Origin: Pelagibius sp965227505
GTDB taxonomy: Bacteria > Pseudomonadota > Alphaproteobacteria > Kiloniellales > Kiloniellaceae
Length of the DNA stretch: 64,000 bases
Assembly (NCBI RefSeq): GCF_965227505.1
Contig: NZ_OZ245757.1
Coordinates: 2,232,001 to 2,296,000 of the forward strand
Direction of reading: 5' to 3'
In this document: one piece after another, positions 1-8,503 of the stretch
Layout of the letters: each line of letters opens with the position of its first letter
Numbering within the stretch: position 1 is the first letter of the stretch
Notes under the pieces: generated by a model
Databases searched by the model: none
The model's input: only the letters and a program-made list of their open reading frames with translations
What the model was told of the DNA's origin: nothing
Program-made: the position numbers and the translations under genes

Positions 1-2
1 CG

Positions 3-614
3 CTTCGGGGCCTGCAGGGTTACGCCGGGCACCTGCAGCATGTTGCCGGTTTCGAGGAACGCCGCCGCGCCTCCCATGCCGCGCTGCAGGCGCTGGCGGA
101 GGTGCGCGATACTCTGGAGAACGCCGGCCACCCCTGCCCCATCGTCACCGGCGGCGGCACCGGCAGCCACGCCTTCGATCACGAGGCCGGACTGCTGACC
201 GATCTGCAGGCCGGCTCCTACATCGTCTCGGACGTGCAGTACGGCGCGGTGGACCTGGCCGGTGCGGACGTGGCGCCCTTCACGGCCGGGCTCTTCGTCT
301 ACAGCCGGGTGATCAGTGCCAGCCACGCGGACTTCGTCACCATCGATGCCGGCTCCAAGACACTCTCCACCGACGGGCCGCTGCCGGAGGTGGTCTTCGG
401 CGCCGCGGCGGGTACGCGCTACGCGATCTCAGGCGACGAGTTCGGCCAGCTCACCCTGGGCCCGGGCGGTGCGAAGCCGGCGGTCGGCGACCTGATCGGC
501 CTGCAGGTCCCGCACTGCGACACCACCATCAACCTCTTCGACTTCTACCACTGCATCCGCGGCGATGCCCTGGTGGCGCTCTGGCCCATCGAGGCCCGCG
601 GCGCCTCCAATTAG
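3..614 (+). CDS. D-threonine aldolase / DSD1-family PLP enzyme (5' truncated by window edge)
   Basis: The reading frame is open from the first bases of the window, so the start lies outside; about 203 C-terminal residues are present. The visible part begins with an LRGLQGYAGHLQH-like stretch, then a glycine-rich TGGGTGSH phosphate-binding loop, and ends with VPHCDTTINLFD. The His-x-Asp of that last motif matches the metal ligands of D-threonine aldolase and related D-serine dehydratase-like enzymes. These are fold-type III PLP enzymes that cleave D-3-hydroxy amino acids to glycine and an aldehyde, or dehydrate D-serine. D-threonine aldolase, 3-hydroxy-D-aspartate aldolase and D-serine dehydratase cannot be told apart from the C-terminal part alone. 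It converges on the exporter gene downstream. Confidence 0.8.
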   Translation, partial: LRGLQGYAGHLQHVAGFEERRRASHAALQALAEVRDTLENAGHPCPIVTGGGTGSHAFDHEAGLLTDLQAGSYIVSDVQYGAVDLAGADVAPFTAGLFVYSRVISASHADFVTIDAGSKTLSTDGPLPEVVFGAAAGTRYAISGDEFGQLTLGPGGAKPAVGDLIGLQVPHCDTTINLFDFYHCIRGDALVALWPIEARGASN

Positions 615-644
615 GGTGTTTCTGGCTGTGACGGCACCGGCCCG

Positions 645-1565
645 TTATCTCACCGGCATGCGCCGGCCGAGGGCGACGCTGGCGACCACGAAGACAGCGA
701 AGCCCAGGGTGATTGCGTCCACCGCCTCGCCGAGCAGGACCGCCGACGCGAAGATGGTGAGGAAGGTCTGCAGCAACTGGACCTGGCTGACCCGGGAGAC
801 GCCGCCGATGGCAAGGCCCCGGTTCCAGGCGAAGAACCCCAGGAGCTGGCTGAACAGGGCGACGTAGAGGAAAGCGCCCCAACTGGCCGGCGAGCCCTGC
901 ATGCCGTGCTCGGCCAAGGACAGGCCGACCGGGACCGCCAGGAAGGGCGCGGCGATCACCAGCGCCCAGCAGATCACCTGCCAGCCGCCCAGGGTCCTGG
1001 TCAGGCGCGCGCCCTCCGCATAGCCGATGGCCGCGCAGGCCACCGAGGCGAGCAGCGCCAGATGGCCGGGCCCGATGCTGCCGCCGCCGCGCAGCAGGGA
1101 AAAGGCGACCACCGCGCCGCCGCCGACAAGGGCAACCAGCCAGAAGGCCGCCGAGGGCCGCTCGCGCAGCAGCACCGCCGCCGCCAGGGTAGTGGCCAGC
1201 GGCAGGATGCCGAGGACCACGCCGCCGTGGGCGGCGGGCACGGTCTGCATCGCCCAGGCCGAGAGCAGCGGGAAGCCGAGCACAACGCCCAGCGCGACGA
1301 CGACGAGGCTGCGCCACTCGCCGCGCCGCGGTAGCCGCTGGTGCGTCGCCAGCAGGATGGTCGCCGCCACTGCGGCGGCCAGGATGGCACGGCCGAGCCC
1401 GATCATGACGGGCGTGAAGTCGACCACGGCAATGCGGGTTGCCGGCAGGGTGAGGCTGAAGATGGCGACCCCGACGAAACCCAGCAGCAGCCCTTTCGCC
1501 TCCCGGCGCAGGGGGCCGTCGGCGTCGGCTGTGTCGGAGGCCGCGCCCTCCGGCCGATCAGCCAT
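645..1565 (-). CDS. EamA/DMT-family membrane transporter
   Basis: A 306-residue protein made almost entirely of hydrophobic helices, about ten in two similar halves, as is usual for the drug/metabolite transporter (EamA, RhaT-like) superfamily. A short charged N-terminal tail precedes the first helix (around residues 27-45). These proteins export amino acids, metabolites or drugs across the inner membrane; the substrate cannot be read from sequence. Its start codon overlaps the end of mutY by 8 bases, so the two are probably co-transcribed and translationally coupled, though no functional link between them is known. Confidence 0.85.
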   Translation of the reverse strand: MADRPEGAASDTADADGPLRREAKGLLLGFVGVAIFSLTLPATRIAVVDFTPVMIGLGRAILAAAVAATILLATHQRLPRRGEWRSLVVVALGVVLGFPLLSAWAMQTVPAAHGGVVLGILPLATTLAAAVLLRERPSAAFWLVALVGGGAVVAFSLLRGGGSIGPGHLALLASVACAAIGYAEGARLTRTLGGWQVICWALVIAAPFLAVPVGLSLAEHGMQGSPASWGAFLYVALFSQLLGFFAWNRGLAIGGVSRVSQVQLLQTFLTIFASAVLLGEAVDAITLGFAVFVVASVALGRRMPVR

Positions 1566-2706
1566 CGCTGTCGCCTGACGGGCTGGTCGCTGTCTGCTTC
1601 ATGCCGTGGGCGATGATCTTGCGCATCACCGTGGGCAGCGCCTCGCCATCCAGGGCGTCAAGTCCGACCCAGCGGCCGGCCACTTCGGGAGCGCCCGCCT
1701 CGTCCACCCTGGCGGCCCAGACCGTCACCTCGAAATGAAAGTGGGTGAAGGTGTGGCGCACGATGCCGGGCAGCACCCGCCAGTCGGCCTGGAGCGGCGC
1801 GGCCGCCCCGGCCGCCGCGGCGTCCCATGCGCCTTCGCGCCAGGGGGTCGAGGGCACCTCCATCATGCCGCCGAGCAGGCCCTTCTCAGGCCGCCGGCGC
1901 AGCAGCAGCGCCCCGTCCGCCCCGGTAATCCAGAAGGCCACCGCATGGCGGGTCGGCTTCGGCGCCTTGGCCAGCTTGCGCGGCAGGTCCGGCGCGACAC
2001 CGGCCGCCCGCCCCTGGCACCGCTCCTCCAGCGGACAGAGCAGGCACTTGGGCTGGCGGGGCAGGCAGACGGTGGCACCAAGGTCCATCATAGCCTGGGC
2101 GAAGTCGCCGGCGCGCTGATCGGGCGTGATGCGGTCGGCCAGGGCTTTCAGTTCCGGCTTCGCTGTCGGCAGCGGGGTTTCGACCTGAAACAGACGGGCG
2201 ACCACACGCTCGACATTGCCGTCGACCACCACCGCCCGCCGGCCAAAGGCGATGGCCGCAATGGCGGCGGCCGTATAGACACCGATCCCCGGCAGGCGGC
2301 GCAGCTCGGCCTCGCTGTCGGGAAAGCGCCCGCCGAGGTCGCCAGCCACCACCTGGGCGCAGCGGTGCAGGTTGCGCGCCCGGGCGTAGTAGCCGAGCCC
2401 GGCCCAGGCCGTGAGGACCGCGTCCAGGGGCGCTGCGGCCAGGGCCTCGACATCAGGCCAGCGGGCGAGAAAGTCGGCATAGTAGGGCGCGACCGCGGCG
2501 ACCGTGGTCTGCTGCAGCATGATCTCGCTCAACCAAACGTGATAGGGGTCCGGCGCGGCGGCGCCCGGCGGCGAACGCCAGGGGAGACGCCGCGCGTGGC
2601 GGTCGTACCACGTCAGCAGGGTGGCATGAACGGCGTCCGCAGCGGGCGCCGAAGCCGGAGAAGATGCGACAGAGGGCATAAAGGTCTCTATAGTCGGTCT
2701 CTTCAT
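1558..2706 (-). CDS. mutY: A/G-specific adenine DNA glycosylase MutY
   Basis: Removes adenine mispaired with 8-oxoguanine in base excision repair. The N-terminal half has the helix-hairpin-helix/GPD glycosylase core: EIMLQQTTVAAV (catalytic Glu region), the hairpin LPGIGVYTAAAIAAIAFG and the catalytic Asp in VVVDGNVERV. A 4Fe-4S cluster follows as Cys-x6-Cys-x2-Cys-x5-Cys (CLPRQPKCLLCPLEERC). The C-terminal part is the NUDIX-like domain that reads 8-oxoG, ending near FTHFHFEVTVW. Two start codons are possible, at 2706 (MKRPTIETF) or 2679 (MPSVASS); neither has a strong ribosome site. The gene diverges from the DUF721 gene across about 50-75 bases, a conserved alphaproteobacterial arrangement. 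Confidence 0.95.
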   Translation of the reverse strand: MKRPTIETFMPSVASSPASAPAADAVHATLLTWYDRHARRLPWRSPPGAAAPDPYHVWLSEIMLQQTTVAAVAPYYADFLARWPDVEALAAAPLDAVLTAWAGLGYYARARNLHRCAQVVAGDLGGRFPDSEAELRRLPGIGVYTAAAIAAIAFGRRAVVVDGNVERVVARLFQVETPLPTAKPELKALADRITPDQRAGDFAQAMMDLGATVCLPRQPKCLLCPLEERCQGRAAGVAPDLPRKLAKAPKPTRHAVAFWITGADGALLLRRRPEKGLLGGMMEVPSTPWREGAWDAAAAGAAAPLQADWRVLPGIVRHTFTHFHFEVTVWAARVDEAGAPEVAGRWVGLDALDGEALPTVMRKIIAHGMKQTATSPSGDSDG

Positions 2707-2754
2707 ATACTGAGCCGCCGCAACACGGCAAAGCGAGGTTTTGTCACCGCGACA

Positions 2755-3369
2755 ATGGCCAAGGCGACCTCCCAGACCCCCAAAGGCCAGACCCCTAATG
2801 GCCAGACCCGCACCGGCCCCCAGGATCCCAACCGCAAGGGCCGGCGGCAGCAGGCAGAGGGCCGCGGCGCGGATCGCAAGCGCCGCAGCGGCTTGCGCGC
2901 CCTGGCCAGCGATCTGCCGGCCGTGACCAAGCGCGCCTTTGCCCGCCGCGGCCTCAGCGGGGCGGAACTCGCCCGCCAGTGGCCGGCCATTGTCGGGGCC
3001 GACCTTTCCCGCCACTGCCGCCCCCGGCGGCTGCGGTTTCGCCGTCCGGGCGAAACGCGGGAGGGTGAATTGACGCTAAGGGTGGCTCCCGGCTGGGCCC
3101 TGGAGATCCAGCACCTGGAAACGCTGCTTCTGGAGCGGGTGAACGGCTTCTTCGGCTACCGCGCGGTCGAGCGGCTGACGCTGCAGCAGGGCCCCCTGCC
3201 CCAGGCCGCGCGCCTCAGCGAGGTTCGGCCCGCCGCCACCCCGCCGCCGCCCGACAAGGGTCTTGTGGATAAGCTCGCCCGCATTGACGATCCCGAACTG
3301 CGCGAAGCCCTTGAACGGCTTGGCCGCGCAGTCCGACAAAAGCATGACCGAAGGCCGGAAAGGGCTTAA
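2755..3369 (+). CDS. DUF721 (DciA-like) protein
   Basis: A 204-residue protein with a basic, low-complexity N-terminus (roughly residues 1-45, many Arg, Gln, Lys) and then a DUF721 domain: LARQWPAIVGADLSRHCRPR is the family's recognisable W-x-x-IVG-x-x-L/I-x-x-H core. In other bacteria DUF721 proteins include DciA, the ancestral loader of the DnaB replicative helicase. Whether this alphaproteobacterial member loads helicase is inference. It sits between mutY (divergent) and a DsbA-like gene. The start at ATG 2755 is chosen because the domain follows at normal distance and an AAGCGAGG stretch lies upstream. Confidence 0.8.
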   Translation: MAKATSQTPKGQTPNGQTRTGPQDPNRKGRRQQAEGRGADRKRRSGLRALASDLPAVTKRAFARRGLSGAELARQWPAIVGADLSRHCRPRRLRFRRPGETREGELTLRVAPGWALEIQHLETLLLERVNGFFGYRAVERLTLQQGPLPQAARLSEVRPAATPPPPDKGLVDKLARIDDPELREALERLGRAVRQKHDRRPERA

Positions 3370-3510
3370 AAACGCGTCTTTCGGAGCCCACATCCCTCAG
3401 GTCTGGGAGACCTGGCGAAGCCCTGCCAAAGCCCGGTAATCCGGGGTAAATGGGCGCTTGTGGAATCGCAGATGGCCCACTAGCATGCACAACATATGGT
3501 AGGTAAAACC

Positions 3511-4188
3511 ATGAAGAGACGGAACATACTGATCGGAATGGGGGCCGTGGCCCTCGGCGTCAGCGTCGGCGGCGCCTACGCACTGGTCCAGCGGCCGGAA
3601 GGCGGCCCGCAGGGCGCCGCGGATACGCCGGCTCCGCAGTTGGCGGCCGCCGGCGACATGCAGCTGTTCGAGGATGATCGTATTCTCGGTGCGCCAGACG
3701 CGCCCATCACCATCCTGGAATACTCCTCACTGACCTGCCCCCACTGCGCCAGTTTCCATCGCGGCACCCTGCCCCAGGTGAAGACCGACTGGATCGACAC
3801 CGGCAAGGCGCGCCTGGTCTACCGGCACTACCCGCTCGATCAGCTGGCGCTGCGCGCCGCAGCCGCGGCCAACTGCATCGAAGGCGATGGCTTCTTCGGC
3901 TTCCTCGACGTGCTGTTCAACAATCAGCCGCAGTGGAGCCGCAGCCAGGATCCGATCGGCGCTTTGCAGCAGTTCGCGGCGCTGGCGGGTCTCAGCCCCG
4001 AAGCCTTCCAGGCCTGCATCGTCGATGAGACGACGATCACCCGCATTCTCGAAGTTCAAAGAGACGGTCGCGACACCTACGAGGTTGCCTCGACTCCAAG
4101 CTTTGTGATCAACGGACAGCGCGTCATCGGCGCCCGCAGTTACGACGAGTTCGCTGCCGTGCTGACCCAGTTCGCTCCGGACGCCTGA
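3511..4188 (+). CDS. DsbA-family thiol oxidoreductase (thioredoxin fold), exported
   Basis: About 225 residues, with an N-terminal signal or anchor helix (residues 7-26), a linker rich in Pro and Ala, then a thioredoxin-fold domain with the active site CPHC at residues 76-79 in EYSSLTCPHCASFH and the cis-proline loop ASTPSFVINGQ near the C-terminus. This is the DsbA/BdbD-like (Thioredoxin_4) class that introduces or rearranges disulfides in the periplasm. An in-frame ATG at 3496 is possible, but ATG 3511 is preceded by a TAGGT ribosome site and begins a normal signal sequence (MKRRNILIGM). The gene lies directly upstream of smc, as in many related genomes. Confidence 0.9.
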   Translation: MKRRNILIGMGAVALGVSVGGAYALVQRPEGGPQGAADTPAPQLAAAGDMQLFEDDRILGAPDAPITILEYSSLTCPHCASFHRGTLPQVKTDWIDTGKARLVYRHYPLDQLALRAAAAANCIEGDGFFGFLDVLFNNQPQWSRSQDPIGALQQFAALAGLSPEAFQACIVDETTITRILEVQRDGRDTYEVASTPSFVINGQRVIGARSYDEFAAVLTQFAPDA

Positions 4189-4294
4189 GTCCAGGGCGCG
4201 GTGGGAAGAGCGTGATCGGATAGCGGAGGCGGCGCGGCGGCTTGCAGGGGGGCGTATGATTTCTGGTTCGACGGCAAAGGGGGAATAGCCGCGC

Positions 4295-7200
4295 GTGGTG
4301 CAGTTCACCAAGCTTCGCTTGAGCGGGTTTAAGTCTTTTGTCGATGCCACCGAGCTGGTGATCGAACCGGGTGTGACCGGCGTCGTCGGTCCGAACGGCT
4401 GCGGCAAGTCCAACCTTGTGGAGGCGCTGCGCTGGGCGATGGGCGAGACCTCGCCCAAGAGCATGCGCGGCAAGGAGATGGACGACGTCATCTTCGCCGG
4501 CAGCGCCAACCGGCCGTCGCGCAATGTCGCCGACGTCACGCTCTATCTGAACAATGCCGAGCGCAAGGCGCCGGCCATGTTCAACGACTTCGAGGACATC
4601 GAGGTCACGCGCCAGATCGACCGCGGCGAAGGCTCGACCTACCGGGTCAACGGCAAGGAGGTGCGCGCCCGCGATGTGCAGCTCCTGTTCGCCGACTCCG
4701 CGACCGGCGCCCATTCCACCGCTCTGGTCAGCCAGGGGCGCATCGGCGCCCTCATCAATGCCAAGCCGTCGGACCGCCGGTCGCTGCTTGAGGAAGCGGC
4801 GGGGATCACCGGGCTGCATTCGCGCCGTCACGAGGCGGAGCTGCGCCTGCGGGCGGCGGAGACCAATCTGGAGCGGCTGGACGATGTGATCGCAACCCTG
4901 GAGACCCAGCTCCAGGGATTGAAGAAGCAGGCGCGCCAGGCCACCCGCTACCGCAACGTGAACGAACACATCCGCCGCTCCGAAGCCATCGTGCTGCACC
5001 TGGAGGGCATGGAGGCCAAGGAGGCCCTGGCCGCCGCCGAAACCGCCTATGAGGCGGCGGAGCGCACGGTGGCGGAGGTGACCCAGGAGACCGCCGCGCG
5101 GGCCAGCGAACAGGCCGAGGCCGCCGCCGCCCTGCCGCCGCTGCGCGAACGCGAGGCGGAGGCCGCGGCGGCCCTGCACCGGCTGACCGTCGACCGCGAC
5201 ACCCTGGACAAGGAAGAGGCCCAGGCCGTCGAGGCAAAGGGCCGTGCCGAAGAGCGTCTGGCCCAGCTTCAGGGCGACCAAAGCCGCGCCGGGGCCCTGG
5301 CCGGAGATGCCGAGGCCGCGCAGGAGCGCCTGGACAGCGAGCGTGAGACCCTGACCCGCGCCGCCGAGGGTGAACGCGAAGCCCTGGCCACCGCCGAAGG
5401 CGACTGCGCCGAGGCCGCCGAGAAAGCCGGCGAGCAGGAGCGGATGCTGGGCGCGGTGACCAGCAAGATCGCCCAGGACGAAGCCCGGGCTGCAGCCCTG
5501 CAGAGACGCTGCGAGGAACTGGCGCAACGCCTGCAGCGCCTGCGCGGACAAAGCGAAGAAGCCCTGGCGCAGCGCCGCAGCCTGCAGGACGAAACCATCG
5601 ACCCGCAGGTTCTCGCCGCCGCCGAGGCCCGCCTTGCCGAGGCGGAAGCCGCCCTCACCGCGTGCCGCGCGGCCAGCGCCGCCGCGGCGGAAACGACCGC
5701 CGCCGCGCGCACGGCGGAGGCCGAGTCCCGTCAGGGGCTGCGGGAGCGCGAGGCCGCCCAGGCAAAGCTGGAGGCGGAAATCTCCGCCTTGACCGCCCTT
5801 TTGGAGCCGACGGAGACGGACATGTGGCCGCCGGTCGTCGATGCGGTCTCCGTGACGCCGGGGTTTGAGGCCGCCCTGGGCGCCGCCCTCGGCGACGATC
5901 TCACCTTCTCCGCCGACGAGGCCGCGCCGGTGCATTGGCAGCAGCTGGCCCCGCTGGCCGCAGCGCCCGCCCTGCCGCCGGGCGCCCGGCCGCTTTCCGA
6001 GAGTGTCAAGGGGCCGGCCGCCCTCGACCGCCGGCTGTCACAGATCGGTGTCGTCGCCTCAGCCGAAGACGGTATGCGCCTGCAAGGCGCCCTTCAGCCG
6101 GGCCAGCGCCTGGTGACCAGGGAGGGCGATCTCTGGCGCTGGGACGGCTTCACGGCCAAGGCCGACGCGCCGACCGCCGCCGCCCAGCGGATGGCCCAGC
6201 GCAACCGCCTGGCCGAGCTGCGCGGCGAGCTGGACGGCGTCGAGCGCGAAACCGCCCGCGCGGCGGCGGACCACGGCAGCCTGGAAACCGCGGTCGAACA
6301 GGCCGCCGCGGCGGAGAAGGCCGCGCGCGAGCGTGAAGCCGAAGCCTTCGACAGCGTCAACGCAGCCCGCCAGCATCACGCCGACCTCGCCGGCAAGGCG
6401 AGTGCCGTCGCCTCACGCCTGGCGGCTCTCGACGAGAGCGTGGAACGCCTGCAGGCCGACGAGGCGGAAACTGAAAGCGCCCTGACCCAGGCGCGCGGCG
6501 AGGAAGCGGGCCTGCCCGACCTCAACCTGGAACACCAGCGGGCCGACGATCTGCGCGAGGCCCTGAGCGCGGCGCGCGATGCCCTGGTCGAACGCCAGGG
6601 CCGCTTGAACCAGCTGAAGCGCGAGGCCGAGGCGCGCGGCCGGCGGCTACAGGATATCGCCACCGAGCGCCAGTCCTGGCAGCGGCGCGCCGAAGAGGCG
6701 AAGGCCCATCTGGCCGACCTGGAAGCCCGGCGCGGCGCCACCGAAAGCGAAATCGAGACCCTGGCGGCCATTCCGCTGGCGCTGGCCGAGCGGCGCGAGG
6801 CCCTGGCCGCGCTGATCGAGGAGGCCGAAGCGCGCCGCCGCAGCGCCGCCGATGCGCTGGCCGAAGGTGAAAATCGCTTGAGCGCCGCCGACAAGGCCCT
6901 GAAGGCCGAAGAGGCGCGCCTGACCAATGCGCGGGAAAACCGTATCCGCTGCGAAGGCGCGGTCTCCCAGGGCCGCCAGAGCCTGGACACGGTGGTCGAG
7001 AAGGTGCGCGAAAAGCTCAACTGCGCCCTGGATCAGGCCCTGGCCGTGGCCGAGGTCGATCCGGACAAGGAGCTGCCGCCGCGCGAAGAGGTGGAAACCA
7101 AGCTGGCCCGCCTGATCCGCGAGCGCGAGAACCTGGGCGCGGTGAACCTGCGCGCCGAGGCGGAGGCGCGCGAGCTGGACGAGCAGATCGTCGGCATGCA

Positions 7201-7759
7201 GTCGGAGCGCAGCGACCTGATCGCCGCCATCAGCCGCCTGCGCCAGGGCATCGCCAGCCTCAACCGCGAAGGCCGCGAACGGCTGGTGGCGGCCTTCGAA
7301 GCCGTCAACAGCCACTTCTCGGAGCTTTTCGTCCGCCTCTTCGGCGGCGGCCGGGCGCATCTGAAGCTCACCGAGTCGGAGGACCCGCTGGCCGCCGGCC
7401 TGGAGATCATGGCGAGCCCCCCGGGCAAGCGCCTGCAGGTGATGTCACTGCTGTCCGGCGGCGAGCAGGCCCTGACCGCCTTGGCTCTGCTGTTCGCGGT
7501 GTTCCTGACCAATCCGGCGCCGATCTGCGTGCTGGACGAGGTCGACGCCCCGCTGGACGACGCCAACGTCGACCGTTTCTGCAGCCTGGTCGACGAACTG
7601 ACCAAGGCGACGGAAACCCGCTTCCTGGTGATCACCCATCACCGCATGACCATGGCCCGGGTTGACCGCCTGTTCGGCGTGACCATGGCCGAACGCGGCA
7701 TCAGCCAGCTTGTCTCCGTCGACCTGCAGGCGGCGGAAAGCCTGCGCGAAAGCGCCTGA
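4295..7759 (+). CDS. smc: Chromosome segregation protein SMC
   Basis: A 1154-residue SMC ATPase that compacts and segregates the chromosome with ScpA/ScpB (not in this window). Walker A is GPNGCGKSN (residues 32-40) in the N-terminal head. Two very long Ala/Glu/Arg-rich coiled-coil arms flank a hinge at about residues 505-635. The C-terminal head carries the ABC signature LSGGEQALTALALLF and Walker B ICVLDEVDAPLDD, followed by the switch His in ITHHRMTM. Length is normal. Start is GTG at 4295 after a GGGGGAA ribosome site. It ends shortly before a convergent response-regulator gene. Confidence 0.97.
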   Translation: MVQFTKLRLSGFKSFVDATELVIEPGVTGVVGPNGCGKSNLVEALRWAMGETSPKSMRGKEMDDVIFAGSANRPSRNVADVTLYLNNAERKAPAMFNDFEDIEVTRQIDRGEGSTYRVNGKEVRARDVQLLFADSATGAHSTALVSQGRIGALINAKPSDRRSLLEEAAGITGLHSRRHEAELRLRAAETNLERLDDVIATLETQLQGLKKQARQATRYRNVNEHIRRSEAIVLHLEGMEAKEALAAAETAYEAAERTVAEVTQETAARASEQAEAAAALPPLREREAEAAAALHRLTVDRDTLDKEEAQAVEAKGRAEERLAQLQGDQSRAGALAGDAEAAQERLDSERETLTRAAEGEREALATAEGDCAEAAEKAGEQERMLGAVTSKIAQDEARAAALQRRCEELAQRLQRLRGQSEEALAQRRSLQDETIDPQVLAAAEARLAEAEAALTACRAASAAAAETTAAARTAEAESRQGLREREAAQAKLEAEISALTALLEPTETDMWPPVVDAVSVTPGFEAALGAALGDDLTFSADEAAPVHWQQLAPLAAAPALPPGARPLSESVKGPAALDRRLSQIGVVASAEDGMRLQGALQPGQRLVTREGDLWRWDGFTAKADAPTAAAQRMAQRNRLAELRGELDGVERETARAAADHGSLETAVEQAAAAEKAAREREAEAFDSVNAARQHHADLAGKASAVASRLAALDESVERLQADEAETESALTQARGEEAGLPDLNLEHQRADDLREALSAARDALVERQGRLNQLKREAEARGRRLQDIATERQSWQRRAEEAKAHLADLEARRGATESEIETLAAIPLALAERREALAALIEEAEARRRSAADALAEGENRLSAADKALKAEEARLTNARENRIRCEGAVSQGRQSLDTVVEKVREKLNCALDQALAVAEVDPDKELPPREEVETKLARLIRERENLGAVNLRAEAEARELDEQIVGMQSERSDLIAAISRLRQGIASLNREGRERLVAAFEAVNSHFSELFVRLFGGGRAHLKLTESEDPLAAGLEIMASPPGKRLQVMSLLSGGEQALTALALLFAVFLTNPAPICVLDEVDAPLDDANVDRFCSLVDELTKATETRFLVITHHRMTMARVDRLFGVTMAERGISQLVSVDLQAAESLRESA

Positions 7760-7780
7760 ACCAGACCCGGCAACTCCGCC

Positions 7781-8503
7781 TCAGCCGCGCGGGCGCCCCT
7801 GGGCGACCGAGATGACGGCAATGTCGGTGTTCGCGGCGCATTTGATGGCGATCTGGTCGATCAGTTCCACGGTCAGTTCGGTGCCCGCCTCCAGCAGCAG
7901 CGTGCCGCCGGCGCTGTAGAAGTTTTCGACGACAACCATGCCCGGTTCGACGAGGGTGTAATGCAGTTGCTGCGTCGGGCCTTCGACCGCCACGGCAGAG
8001 GTCGACTCCAGCATCTCTTTCAGGCGCTTCGCGGGGTCGTGATCCGCGTCCGCGGCCTCGCCGTCGGTCTTGAGAACCTTGATCGCGGCGTACTCCACGG
8101 AAGGCTTCAGCACCAGCGTTCGCTGCATGGCATAGCTCATGCGCTCGCCCAGCTTGGCCTTGGAAACCGGCTTGGAGAGAAAGGCCGAGACGTCGAGGGC
8201 GCTAGCCCGCATCACCAGGTCGGACTCCGCATGCCCGGTGAGCATCAGGATCGGAAAGTCCCGCTCCAGCGGCGTCTCCCCGGTGCGCACGGCGTGGAGG
8301 ATTTCCAGACCGGTCATGCCGCCCATCTGATGGTCGAGGATCAGGGCGCCGTTGACGAAGTCGAGCGCCATGATCGCTTCTTTGCCGTTGCTGGCGGTCT
8401 GCGTCGCATAGCCCAGGTCGTTGAGCATGCGCACCATGAGGTTGCGGACGAAGGCCTGGTCGTCGGCGACCAGGACCGACTTAGGCGCTTTGGCGTTCGA
8501 CAT
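7781..8503 (-). CDS. Response regulator with CheY-like receiver and an unassigned C-terminal domain
   Basis: 240 residues. The N-terminal receiver has the acidic pair Asp14-Asp15, phospho-acceptor Asp57 (ILDHQMGG), Thr89 (LTGHAE) and Lys111 (LSKPV), so it should accept phosphate. The C-terminal 90 residues are not a DNA-binding domain. The stretch VEPGMVVVENFYSAGGTLLLEAG resembles the small domain found before HD-GYP output domains, here without the HD-GYP part. The start overlaps the end of the hybrid kinase gene by 23 bases, which suggests coupled translation and a kinase-regulator pair. Output is therefore likely protein-protein interaction rather than transcription; this is inference. Confidence 0.85.
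   Translation of the reverse strand: MSNAKAPKSVLVADDQAFVRNLMVRMLNDLGYATQTASNGKEAIMALDFVNGALILDHQMGGMTGLEILHAVRTGETPLERDFPILMLTGHAESDLVMRASALDVSAFLSKPVSKAKLGERMSYAMQRTLVLKPSVEYAAIKVLKTDGEAADADHDPAKRLKEMLESTSAVAVEGPTQQLHYTLVEPGMVVVENFYSAGGTLLLEAGTELTVELIDQIAIKCAANTDIAVISVAQGRPRG

Noticed and set aside
3398..3414. Hairpin CAGGTCT-GGG-AGACCTG between the DUF721 and DsbA-like genes
   Set aside because: Perfect 7-base stem but no T tract and no known regulatory motif; could be chance.
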